From CAZGAQ01 sp964523405 (GTDB taxonomy: Bacteria; Planctomycetota; Phycisphaerae; UBA1845; Fen-1342), in the NCBI GenBank assembly GCA_964523405.1, contig CAZGAQ010000005.1, forward strand, positions 135,613 to 199,612: a stretch of 64,000 bases of DNA, written 5' to 3'. A program made the position numbers and the translations under genes. Shown here piece by piece: positions 19,270 to 28,800 of this stretch. The notes beneath the pieces are model-generated. The model did not search any database, was not told the origin of the DNA, and was given only the letters and a program-made list of their open reading frames with translations. Numbering within the stretch: the stretch's first letter is position 1; every line of letters starts with the position of its first letter.

Positions 19270-19953
19270 GTGCGCATTCTCGTGGTTGAAGATGAGCCGA
19301 AGGTAGCCGAGGCTCTGCGAGGCGGCCTGGCCGCACAGCAGCACGAGGTCGTCGTTGCGCACACGGGTGAAGACGGCTTCTATCGGCTCAGTACCGCGGT
19401 CTTCGATCTCGTCATTCTCGATTTGATGCTCCCGGGGCGCGACGGCCTCGACGTGCTGCGGGCGCTGCGGCAGCGCGGCCAGACCACACCGGTCCTGATC
19501 CTCACCGCCCGCGACGCAGTGGAGGATCGCGTGCTCGGCCTCGACAGCGGGGCCGACGACTACCTGGTCAAGCCGTTCGCCTTTCCCGAATTACTCGCCC
19601 GCGTGCGCGTGCTGGCGCGCCGCGGGCGTGGCGAGTCGAGCGCACGGCTGACCCTGGCCGACCTGGAGGTGGACGTCCTCGCCCGGCAGGTGACGCGCGG
19701 CGGTAGACCCGTGCAACTGACAGCGCGCGAGTTCGACCTGCTCGCGTGTCTTCTGCGCCATGTGGGGCAGGTCGTGTCGCGCGAAATGCTGGCGCTGGAA
19801 GTCTGGCAGCAGCCCCGCCGGGCCACCCCCCTCGACAACGTCATCGATGTGCAGGTCGCGCGGCTGCGGCGGCGAATCGATGATCCCTTCCCAGCGCCGC
19901 TGATTCACACGGTCCGCGGCGTCGGCTTTACCCTGCGCGAGGTGCCGCCATGA
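19270..19953 (+). CDS. OmpR/CusR-family response regulator
   Basis: A 227-residue regulator starting at GTG 19270 behind GGAGATGGAGC. The receiver domain (1-115) has the acidic pocket EDE (7-9), phosphoacceptor Asp51 (ILDLMLPG), T79 region and Lys101 (YLVKPF). A winged-helix DNA-binding domain follows (about 128-225), with LTAREFDLLACLLRHVG and VIDVQVARLRRRID. Closest in style to CusR/CopR heavy-metal regulators. It overlaps the sensor kinase gene by 4 nt (ATGA), the usual arrangement for such pairs. Confidence 0.92.
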   Translation: MRILVVEDEPKVAEALRGGLAAQQHEVVVAHTGEDGFYRLSTAVFDLVILDLMLPGRDGLDVLRALRQRGQTTPVLILTARDAVEDRVLGLDSGADDYLVKPFAFPELLARVRVLARRGRGESSARLTLADLEVDVLARQVTRGGRPVQLTAREFDLLACLLRHVGQVVSREMLALEVWQQPRRATPLDNVIDVQVARLRRRIDDPFPAPLIHTVRGVGFTLREVPP

Positions 19954-21350
19954 GTATCCGCGTGCGGCTCACCCTCTGGTATGCGGCCGCGCTCGGCACG
20001 CTGCTGCTGGGCTTCGCGCTGGGAGTGTACTTCTTCGTGCAGCGCGGCTTGACCCGGCAACTAGACGCGCGGCTGGACGAGCAGGTCAAACTGGTTGCGG
20101 CCGCGCTGGATGAGGATGCGGAGGAGCTGGAGGAACTGGCGGAGCGCGACACCGTGCCGCTGTTCGAGGTGCGCGCCGGCGACCGGCTGGTCTTCCGCAC
20201 GCCGGGCTGGGAGCGCACCGGCCTTGCGGCGCCGCCGACATCGTCGGACGGGCACGCCGGTCATGTGATCGTGGCGCCCGACGGAACGCCGTATCGCCTG
20301 CGCAGCGCGGACCGTACTACGCACGCGCGGACCTATCGGGCCATCGTGGCCGGGAGCACCCATGGTCTGCGGCGCACGCTCGCCACGCTGGCGACAATTC
20401 TGCTGGTCGGCCTGCCCGTGGGGCTGGCGGTGGCCCTCTGCGGGGGCTGGTTCCTAGCTGGCCGGCTCCTTGCTCCGCTGCATGCGATGGCCGCGACCGC
20501 GCGCCGCATTACGGCCGAGCGGCTCGCCGAGCGCCTGCCCGTGGTAGATCCTGGCGATGAGCTCGGCCAACTGGCGCTGGTTGTCAACGAACTGCTCGGC
20601 CGCTTGGACGAGTCATTCCAGCGCCTACGCCGCTTCACAGCGGACGCCTCGCACGAGCTGCGCACGCCGCTGACGGCCATTCGCAGCGTGGGCGAGGTGG
20701 CGCTGCAGAATGGCGGCCCTGATGCGAAGCCGTACGCATCGGCCGAAGCGCCCGCTCACCGCTATCGCGAGGCCATCGGCAGCATGCTGGAAGAAGTGGG
20801 GCGGCTGACGCACCTGCTGGATGATCTGCTGACGCTGACGCGGGCCGACGAGCAGCGCGTCGCGCTCGCACAGGAACCGACCGCGCTCGCGGAGCTGGTG
20901 ACGCAGGCGGTGGACGTCGTGCGCGTACTGGCGGAGGAGAAGAACCAGCGGTTGGAGGTCGCGGTCGATGAGAACCTGACCGTGACGGCCGACCGGCGTA
21001 CGCTGCGGCAGGCCGTGTTGAATCTGCTCGACAACGCGATCAAGTACACTCCGGCGAACGGGGCGATTCGCATCGTTGCCTGCCGGGATTGCGAGGGGGC
21101 GGCACGGATCGAGGTCTCGGACGACGGCCTCGGCATCGCCCCCGAGCACCAGCAACGCGTATTCGAACGCTTCTACCGCGTGGACCCGTCGCGCGGCGAG
21201 CAACGCGGGGCCGGCCTGGGCCTGTCCATCGCCCAGTGGTCTGTGGCCGCCAGCGGCGGACGCATCGAACTGGAGAGTGAAGTGGGGCGCGGCAGCACGT
21301 TTCGCATCATCCTGCCCGCGCGGGCCGAAGGAACGAGCGGCTTGACGTAG
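19950..21350 (+). CDS. Sensor histidine kinase, CusS-like
   Basis: A 466-residue membrane kinase. Two membrane helices (about 10-30 and 146-170) flank a ~115-residue periplasmic sensor that is rich in acidic residues near 53-66 (DEDAEELEELAERD). A HAMP domain follows (about 170-222), then HisKA with the phosphoacceptor His235 (DASHELRTPLTAIR). The ATPase domain has the N box (NLLDNAIKYTP), G1 (DDGLGIAP), F box (FERFYR) and G2 (GAGLGLSIAQW). All catalytic boxes are intact. The architecture is that of metal-sensing kinases such as CusS; ligand identity is inferred from the operator and neighbours. Confidence 0.92.
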   Translation: MSIRVRLTLWYAAALGTLLLGFALGVYFFVQRGLTRQLDARLDEQVKLVAAALDEDAEELEELAERDTVPLFEVRAGDRLVFRTPGWERTGLAAPPTSSDGHAGHVIVAPDGTPYRLRSADRTTHARTYRAIVAGSTHGLRRTLATLATILLVGLPVGLAVALCGGWFLAGRLLAPLHAMAATARRITAERLAERLPVVDPGDELGQLALVVNELLGRLDESFQRLRRFTADASHELRTPLTAIRSVGEVALQNGGPDAKPYASAEAPAHRYREAIGSMLEEVGRLTHLLDDLLTLTRADEQRVALAQEPTALAELVTQAVDVVRVLAEEKNQRLEVAVDENLTVTADRRTLRQAVLNLLDNAIKYTPANGAIRIVACRDCEGAARIEVSDDGLGIAPEHQQRVFERFYRVDPSRGEQRGAGLGLSIAQWSVAASGGRIELESEVGRGSTFRIILPARAEGTSGLT

Positions 21351-21435
21351 GGCCGCAGCACGACACAACGGCGCGTCGGAAACGAGTGCGGGCTTCCGCG
21401 CGCGGATCGAGACACTCCGCACCTGGAGAACTGGC

Positions 21436-23307
21436 ATGCAGCCGATGATGGCCTGGAAAGCCCTGACGGTATTGGTCCTGGTCGCCGCCGTCCCGCTGGC
21501 TGGCGCGGAGGAGAAGGGGGGCAAGGCGGATCTGAAGCAGGCCGTCGGCGCCGCGAAGACGACGCTGGCGCAAGCCATCGAGATTGCGCAAAAGGAGGTG
21601 GCCGGTGCCAAGGTGCTCGAGGCCGGCCTGGAGGTGGAGAAGGACGCGACGTTCTACGAGGTCGTGGTCCTGAGCGGCGAAGTGGTCAAGGAAGTGAAGG
21701 TGGACGCAGCGAGTGGCAAGGTCCTGGGCGTCAAGGAAGAGCAGCCGGACGTGGACGAGCTCAAGGAGCTGGCCGAGCTCAAGCAGGCGCTGGGTGCTGT
21801 GAAGCTGACGTTCGCCCAGGCGCTGGAGGCCGCGGCCAAGGAGGTCAAGGACGGCAAGCCGTTTGCTGTCGAGTTGGAGGTGGAGGATGGCAAGCCGGCG
21901 TACGAGGTCAAGCTGCTGCAGGGCGACAAGGTGCTGAAGGTCGAACTCGACGCCGCGAGCGGAAAGGTCGCCGAAGTCGAAGAGCACAAGCCCGGCCAGC
22001 AGAAGGAAGGGGAGAAGAGGGAGGGCGAGCACAAGGACGGCGAAAAGGGCCACGGCGAGCACAAGGATGGCGAACACAGGGATGGCGAACATAAGGACGG
22101 CGAGCACAAGGGTGGCGAGATCGCCGAGGCCAAGGCCGCCCTCGCAGCCGCGAAGGTGAGTCTGACGCAGGCGCTCGAAACGGCCGGCAAGGAAGTCAAG
22201 GACGGCAAGGCCGTCGGCGTCGAACTGGAGATGGAGGACGGCAAGCCGACCTGCAGCGTGATGCTGCTGCAGGGCGACAAGGTGATGGAAGTCAAGATCG
22301 ACGCGGTGAGCGGCAAGATGGGTAAGGTCGAGGAGGAGAAGGTCGACGCGGACGAAGTCAAGGAGTTGGCGGAGACCAAACAGGCGCTCGGGGTAGCCAA
22401 GATCAGCCTCGCGCAAGCCCTGGAAGCGGCCGTCAAAGAGGTCAAGGACGGCAAGCCGATGCAGGTCGAACTGGGGCTGGAGGACGACAAGCCGATGTAC
22501 GAGGTCAAGCTGCTGCAGGGTGACAAGCTTCTGGAGGCACTGATCGACCCGGTCAACGGCAAGGTCGTTAAGGTCGAGACCGAAGAGCCGGCGAAGGGCC
22601 ACAAGGAAGCGGATGAGGAAGACGACGAAGAGGGTGAGCATGACGGCAAACACGAAGGCCGGCACGAGGAGAAGCCGGGCAAGGACTCCGCGGACAGCGC
22701 CTGGCGCCAGGAATTCAAGGTGGACAAGACAAACTGGTCGGACCGCGGCGCCAACCCGTACTTCCTGCTCGAACCCGGCTACCGGGCCGTGTACAAGCAC
22801 GGCGCTGTCGTGCTGACGATCACCATCCTCAACGAGACGAAGGTCGTCGACGGCGTCACGACGCGTGTCCTGGAAGAACGCGAAGAAAAGGACGGGAAGC
22901 CGCTCGAAATCTCGCGCAACTACCTCGCACTCGACAAGTCCACGGGCGATCTCTACTACTTCGGCGAGGACGTGGACGAGTACAAGGACGGGAAGGTCGC
23001 GAGTCACGAGGGTGCTTGGCTGTCGGGCGTCAACGGCGCCACGTTCGGCCTGCTGCTGCCAGGCAAGCCGCAGCTCGGCGACAAGTACTACCAGGAGATT
23101 GCTCCCAAGGTCGCAATGGACCGCGCCGAGATCGCCGGCCTGGACGAGAAGATCGCGACACCGGCCGGGAACTACGAGAAGTGCTTGCACATCGAGGAGA
23201 CGTCGCCGCTGGAGAAGGGCGCCAGCCACAAGGTCTATGCGCCGGGCATCGGCCTGGTGAGGGACGACGAGTTCCTCCTCGAGAAGGTCGAGCTGCCGAA
23301 GAGGTAG
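21436..23307 (+). CDS. Secreted protein with four PepSY-like repeats, His/Lys/Glu-rich linker and C-terminal domain
   Basis: A 623-residue exported protein with GGAGAACTGGC before the ATG and a signal peptide ending near LAGAEE. Four PepSY-like units (about 31-105, 110-185, 235-305, 320-395) each read KxxLGAAKxTLAQALEAAxKEVKDGK ... VELxVEDGKPxYEVKLLQGDKV ... VDAxSGKV. Between units two and three is a hydrophilic linker of repeated EHKDGE-type words (roughly 22018-22118), rich in His, Lys and Glu and able to bind metal or bridge charges. A ~200-residue C-terminal domain (about 420-623) is unrecognised. PepSY domains are thought to inhibit or bind proteases and matrix proteins. The gene lies directly after the two-component pair and before HtrA, so envelope quality control is likely. 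Confidence 0.8.
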   Translation: MQPMMAWKALTVLVLVAAVPLAGAEEKGGKADLKQAVGAAKTTLAQAIEIAQKEVAGAKVLEAGLEVEKDATFYEVVVLSGEVVKEVKVDAASGKVLGVKEEQPDVDELKELAELKQALGAVKLTFAQALEAAAKEVKDGKPFAVELEVEDGKPAYEVKLLQGDKVLKVELDAASGKVAEVEEHKPGQQKEGEKREGEHKDGEKGHGEHKDGEHRDGEHKDGEHKGGEIAEAKAALAAAKVSLTQALETAGKEVKDGKAVGVELEMEDGKPTCSVMLLQGDKVMEVKIDAVSGKMGKVEEEKVDADEVKELAETKQALGVAKISLAQALEAAVKEVKDGKPMQVELGLEDDKPMYEVKLLQGDKLLEALIDPVNGKVVKVETEEPAKGHKEADEEDDEEGEHDGKHEGRHEEKPGKDSADSAWRQEFKVDKTNWSDRGANPYFLLEPGYRAVYKHGAVVLTITILNETKVVDGVTTRVLEEREEKDGKPLEISRNYLALDKSTGDLYYFGEDVDEYKDGKVASHEGAWLSGVNGATFGLLLPGKPQLGDKYYQEIAPKVAMDRAEIAGLDEKIATPAGNYEKCLHIEETSPLEKGASHKVYAPGIGLVRDDEFLLEKVELPKR

Positions 23308-23589
23308 ACTCTACAGAGACCCCCGGTGCTCGGCCTGCATGGATCCGCCCAGCCCCTGCACCAGGGCGAGCTTCTCGCGGCGAGCGGTCCAGGGCCGTTG
23401 CCGCACGCCGACCGTGGGTGGCTGCTCCTTGTCAGCGCGCCGTATCCACAGCGTATGCGCGCTGGGACGGCCCCGCCGCCTCGTTCCTGACTACAAATTT
23501 CCCGGCCGAACCGTGCTCTGCCTGCCTCGTAATCACCCCCTGTATGCAGCGTTTGGATGACCACGAGGCGAAGATGAAGGAGATCAGCC

Positions 23590-25089
23590 ATGAAGTTCGC
23601 AAGTAAGCTCTGGAAGGGCACGTTTCTCACGGTGGTCGCGGGTACGGGGCTGGCGCTGGGAGCGTATTTCCTGCCGGCGCGCCCCGCTTACGCCGGCGAT
23701 GAAAAGCAAAAGGTACCGGAGGATGCGCTGCGTGTGGCGGGCGCGCTTTCGACGGCGTTCGAGTACAGCGCGAGCGAGGTCCGCCCGTCGGTCGTGAGTA
23801 TCCAGGCCACCAAGCACATCAAGCCCGCCACGCAGTTTCACGGGGTCATGCCCGCTCCGGGCGAGAATGTCTTCCCCTTTGGTGACCAGTTCTTGCGCCG
23901 CTTCTTCGAAGGCCAGGTGCCGGCGCAGCCCTTCAACCAGGAGGGCCTGGGCAGCGGCGTCATTGTCGACAAGGATGGCTATATCCTGACCAACAACCAC
24001 GTCGTCGACGGTGCCGACGAGCTTTCCGTCAAGCTCCACGATGGGCGCGAACTGGCGGCCAAGGTCGTCGGACGCGATGCGGCCACCGACCTGGCCGTCA
24101 TCAAGGTGCAGGCCGACAACCTCAAGCCGGCGGAGTTAGGCGACTCCGGCAAGCTGCATGTCGGGGAGTGGGTACTGGCCGTGGGCGATCCCTTCGGGTT
24201 CAGCGACACGATCACGTCCGGCATCGTCAGCGCCAAGGGCCGCTCCAACGTGCATATCGCCCAGTACGAGGACTTCATCCAGACCGATGCCGCCATCAAC
24301 CCGGGCAACAGCGGCGGCCCGCTGGTCGACCTCAACGGCCGCGTGGTCGGCATCAACACCGCGATCGCCAGCCGCAATGGCGGGAACATGGGAGTCAGCT
24401 TCGCGATTCCGATCGACCTGGCCAAGGCGGTCATGCCTAGCCTGATCGGCAAGGGGCATGTGACGCGTGGGTGGCTGGGGGTCGCGATCCAGACACTCAA
24501 CCCGGGGCTGGCGAAGTCGTTCCATTTCGACTCGACGAAGGGTGCCTTGATTGGCGACGTGCAAAGCGGCAGTCCGGCCGAAACCGCCGGGCTGAAGCCC
24601 GGCGACATCGTCACGACCTTCGCGGGCAAGCCCGTGGCCGGACCGGCGGAGTTGCGCAATGCCGTGGCGACCGCCGCCCCAGGTACGCGGGCCGAACTCA
24701 CGGTCTTCCGTGACGGTGCTCCGCACAAGCTGACCGTCAAAGTCGGTGAGCTGAATCCGCAGATGCTTGCGGCCGCGACCGGCGGGCGCGAGCTGGCTGA
24801 CGAACTCGGCCTGAGCGTCGAGAATCTGACACCGGACCAGGCCAAGGCGCTCGGCTACAGCGGCGACCAGAAAGGTGTCGTCGTGACCGCAGTACAGCCC
24901 GACGGCCTCGCGGCACAGGCGGGTATCCAGCCCAACGACGTGATCCTGAGCATGCAGGACCAGCCGGTCAACGACATGGCGCAGTTCCAGGCGGAGCTCG
25001 GTCGGCATGACCTGAAGGACGGGGTCCGCATGGCCGTGCAGTCGGGCACGACGAAGCGCTACGTCTTCCTGGAGCAGCGTGCCGGCTGA
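23590..25089 (+). CDS. htrA: HtrA/DegP-family periplasmic serine protease
   Basis: A 499-residue protease with a signal or anchor (about 10-35), a trypsin-like domain and two PDZ domains (about 285-375 and 395-495). The catalytic triad is complete: His137 in TNNHVVDG, Asp167 in ATDLAV, and Ser241 in NPGNSGGPL. The Gly-rich LA-loop region and the DPFGFSDTITSG stretch are typical of DegP/DegQ. These proteases degrade or refold misfolded envelope proteins. GAAGGAG precedes the ATG. In other bacteria HtrA genes are common targets of envelope-stress two-component systems, which fits the regulator pair upstream. Confidence 0.95.
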   Translation: MKFASKLWKGTFLTVVAGTGLALGAYFLPARPAYAGDEKQKVPEDALRVAGALSTAFEYSASEVRPSVVSIQATKHIKPATQFHGVMPAPGENVFPFGDQFLRRFFEGQVPAQPFNQEGLGSGVIVDKDGYILTNNHVVDGADELSVKLHDGRELAAKVVGRDAATDLAVIKVQADNLKPAELGDSGKLHVGEWVLAVGDPFGFSDTITSGIVSAKGRSNVHIAQYEDFIQTDAAINPGNSGGPLVDLNGRVVGINTAIASRNGGNMGVSFAIPIDLAKAVMPSLIGKGHVTRGWLGVAIQTLNPGLAKSFHFDSTKGALIGDVQSGSPAETAGLKPGDIVTTFAGKPVAGPAELRNAVATAAPGTRAELTVFRDGAPHKLTVKVGELNPQMLAAATGGRELADELGLSVENLTPDQAKALGYSGDQKGVVVTAVQPDGLAAQAGIQPNDVILSMQDQPVNDMAQFQAELGRHDLKDGVRMAVQSGTTKRYVFLEQRAG

Positions 25090-25430
25090 GCGCGATCCAG
25101 GTCAGGAGTCGCCGTGGTCTTGCGTCCGAAGTCCGCCAGCACCGGATGGCTCTTTTTGAACGCAACCCGCGCGGAGAGAAGTGGCGCGGCGGACGCCGTC
25201 CGTCGCGCCTTGTTCATGGTTGGGGGGTGGCGCGCCGACCAAGCCCAAGGTGCTTGGTCAACGCGGGCCGCTGCCAGCCGCGCTATGCTGCGCCTGCGCC
25301 ACGTCTCCCGGCCCTTTGTTCCGTGCGCTTCAACAACCCCCGTGTCGGGCGGGTCTGTTTCGGCGCAAAACGGGGGGCCAGCGAGAATGCAGCGGGGCAG
25401 CGGGGCTTGGCGCGGCGCAGCCCGGCGGGT

Positions 25431-25472
25431 GGCGACGACGTGATCGACGCCGAGTTCGAAGTCAAGAAGTAG
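25431..25472 (+). pseudogene. DnaK C-terminal tail relic
   Basis: The last 13 codons before the TAG at 25470-25472 read GDDVIDAEFEVKK, the conserved acidic tail of DnaK (E. coli has DDVVDAEFEEV there). The frame upstream does not continue as DnaK, but the next frame over reads a Gly/Ala/Gln-rich GAAGLGAAQPGG just before it, as DnaK linkers do. One missing base near 25425-25430 would join the two. Nothing else of DnaK is seen. It is probably a decayed fragment, though a fortuitous match cannot be excluded. Confidence 0.4.
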
Positions 25473-25874
25473 TCCCGACTACCGGGTGGAACCAGGCAGC
25501 ATCCGGCTCCGGGGCCGGACGCTGTTTCCTTGCGCGCTGCGGGCGGCATGGGGGCCGGAAGCGTGCAAGGGTCTCAAGAGTCTCATTTTCGTGGGTGCGG
25601 ATTTGAGACTCTTGGGAAATGGGCAAGATGGGAGCGTGGCCGGAGTGGGGGAGTGGGAAGCGGCGCTGCAGAGTGAGCGAGTGACGAAGTGGCAATGGGC
25701 CACTGGTTGGCGGGTGGGGGGGCTCCGGCGACAGGTCGCCGCGCGGTGGTCGGGGGCCGTCTCCCAGTCGCGGCGCGCTTTCGCAACGGCGCGATCGCCG
25801 TGCGTTTTCGGCATGACCTCGCCGGGGGCGCCGCGCGTGCCTGGCGCGCGGCGCCCAAGGAGATCGGCGAAGCG
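25473..25874. other. Intergenic stretch without a recognisable gene
   Basis: No supported gene. It contains a perfect 11-bp inverted repeat caagagtctca / tgagactcttg (25575-25585 and 25604-25614) with an 18-nt spacer, and G-rich low-complexity sequence (25635-25730). Open frames here are Arg/Pro-rich and look like chance readings of high-GC DNA. Confidence 0.6.
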
Positions 25875-28800
25875 CTACTGCGCCAGGGCCTGGAGGCGGG
25901 CGAAGTCGGCGAGGTCGGCGTCGGCGTCGGGGTCGAGGCTGGCCAACGCGCATGCCGGCGCGACGGCGATGTCGGGGCCGGTGAGGCAGCTCGCGAAGAG
26001 GGGGAAGTCGTCGGCGTTGATGAGGCCGTCGCCGTTGAGGTCGCCGAGGAAGGGACCGGGGTATTCGTAGGCGCCGATGTCGACGGTGGGGCCGACGAGG
26101 CGGAGGAGACCGTCCAGGTCCGTAGTGCTCCCGGCCTTGAACTTGTTGCCGGCGTTGATGCACGGCGAGGCGGCCTGCAGATGCAGGTCCCCGAAGGTGC
26201 CGGGCGGGTTGGGGTCGGGGTTCTGCACGAAAAGCGGATCGGCGGAGAGGTTGTCGTAGACCGAAGGGGAACTCGCCAGCCCGGAGCAATCGTAGTGCGT
26301 GTTGCCGAAGAAGCAATTGTGCTGGATATCGTGGCTTCCGTCGTCGTTCACATACAGGCCGGAGGAATTGAACGCGATAATCGTGTTGACGACCGCGGGG
26401 TAGGAGTTGAGCACCGCAATTCCGCCGCCCTCCGGGGCGCTATTGGCGGCGACGGTGTTGTTGTAGATGTGCGCGTAAGACTGACCCTTGGTATACACTC
26501 CGCCGCCAAAGGAACTGGCGTCGTTCTGCACAATGCGATTGCTGGCGATGGTAGGGGGAGAATCGACGAGGGCGAGTGCGCCGCCGTAGGAGGCGCGATT
26601 GCCCGCTAGCGTATTTCCGGAGAGCTGCCCACCGGAAGTGGCCAGATAGAAGCCGCCGCCGTACGAAACCGCGATGTTGTCGGAGATGGTGCAAGCGGTC
26701 ATCGTTGGGGAAGAAGAGGACAGGTAGAGCCCCCCGCCGTTGGCGTCACCGCCGGCGGGAGCCGTGGCGCTGTTGCCCGTGATCGTGGTTGCGGTGATCG
26801 CGGGAGTAGAGGAGGAGAGGTATAGCCCACCGCCGCCGCCGTTGCCGGCGATGGCGGTGGCGCTGTTGCCAGAGATCGTGTTGTCCGCGAGCAGCGCGGT
26901 CGAGGCGCTGAGATACATCCCGCCGCCGCGGCCGCCGCTGGGCGATGTGGCGAGACAGTCGATGATGTTATTGTGCGCGATGACGGGAGAGGCGCCGTTC
27001 ACGTACACCCCGCCGCCGTCGACGGCGCTGCCATGTGTGACCGTGAAGCCGTCGAGCGTACTCTGTTGGTAGGCAGTGTCGAGCGCGGTGATGACCGAGC
27101 CCTGTTGCTGGCCGTCCAGGGTCGTGGTGTGGGTCTGCCAGTCGCGCTGGTCGCGGGCGGTTTCGGTGCCCGCGAAGCCGCCGTACACGTGAACGTAGCG
27201 GGGCAGGTTGAGGCGTTCGTAGTACGTGCCGGTTTGCACCCACACCTCGCCGCCCGTCGGGGCCGCGGCATCGATGGCGGCCTGAACGGTGCGTTTGGCG
27301 CTCGGCCAGGAACTGCCGTCGCGGGCGTCATCGCCGGCGGGGCTGACGTGGACGACGAACGGCGGAGGCGGGAAGGTGCCGTCGGATTCATCGGCGCCGA
27401 TGTCCACGGTGCCCGCCGCGGGCAGGATGCGCGGCTGGCCGTCGAGGTCAAGCGAGAGGCACGCGTCCGCGTTGTTGCCGGCGTCAATGCAAGGTGACCC
27501 CGGCTGCAGGTGCCAGTCGCCGCGCTGCCACCCCGGTAGGCCGGGATCGACGGAGATGTTGCCGTCGGTGCCGATGGGGTTGCTATAGCCGGTATTGTTG
27601 AGCGGACCGTTGCCGTAGATGCAGTTGTTGCGGTACACGGGGTAGCCGCAGACCGTCACGATGCCCGAGGAATTGAAGGCAATGATGGTATTCGCGATCG
27701 CAACGGTCCCCGCGACATAGAGGGCGCCCGAGAGCGGCGCGCCATTGCCCACCACGGTATTACCGCTGATGGCCGTCGTGCCTGATCCGGATAGCATCAA
27801 GCCGCCGCCATGACCGGTAGCGCTGTTGCCCGTGATCGCATTGCCCGCGATGACGAGCGCGGACCGCTCGATGTAGAAGCCGGCGCCGGTGCGGGCGGTA
27901 TTGCCCGTTATCAAGTTGTGGGCGATGGTCGCGGAAGACTGCGACAGGTACAACCCGCCGCCTTGCGAGGAAGCGACGTTGCCGCAGATCGCATTGTGCG
28001 CGATCGTGGGGGAGGAGCACGTGATCGATATGCCGCCGCCATTGGTGCCGCTGCCGTTCGTGACGGTGAACCCGTCCAGAGTGCCCGGCGTCCAACCCCG
28101 GTCAGCGGTCACGACCGTGCCCTGTCGCTGGCCATCGAGGATTGTGACGTTGGCACGCCAGTCACGTTCGTCGCGCGTGGTCTCGGTGCCGATGAAGCCG
28201 CCGTACACGTGCGTCGCGGGGGCCAGCAGGATGCGCTCGCAGTAGGTGCCCGCCTGAACCCAAACGTCTCCGCCCAACACGGATGCGGCCTGGATACCCG
28301 CCGTGACGCTGCGCTTGGCGAGGGTCCAGGACGAGCCGTCCTGGGCGTCATCCCCCAGCGGGCTGACGCGGACAACGACAAACGGCCCGGAGGGCGGCGT
28401 GGAACCATCGGACTCGTCGGCGCCGATGTCGACCGTGCCGCCGGCCGGCTGGATGCGCGGCTGGCCGTCCGGGTCGACCGTGCCACGCGCATACGTGTTG
28501 CTTCCGGCTCCGATGCAGGGCGAGTCCGGCAGCAGGTGCCAACCGCCGTAGGTGCGACCGGCGAGGCGCGGATCGACGTAGATGTTGCCGTCGGTGTCGG
28601 CGGAGGTGGTGGGGCTGGTGAGGGCGGAGTCGCTGTTTACGGTGTTGCCGTAGAAACAGCAATTCCGCAGCGGCGGAGTACCGGTCTGACTCAGTTGTAC
28701 GCCGTGGGTGTTGAAGGCCACGATCGTGTTGGCGATCGTCGGAAAGGGGCTGCTGAGATACACGGCCCCACCCGAACGGGCGCTGTTACCCGTGATCGTG

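Noticed and set aside
25146..25472. 108-codon frame ending in the DnaK-like tail, as a full gene
   Set aside because: Only the last 13 codons are recognisable; the rest is Arg/Pro-rich with no ribosome site.
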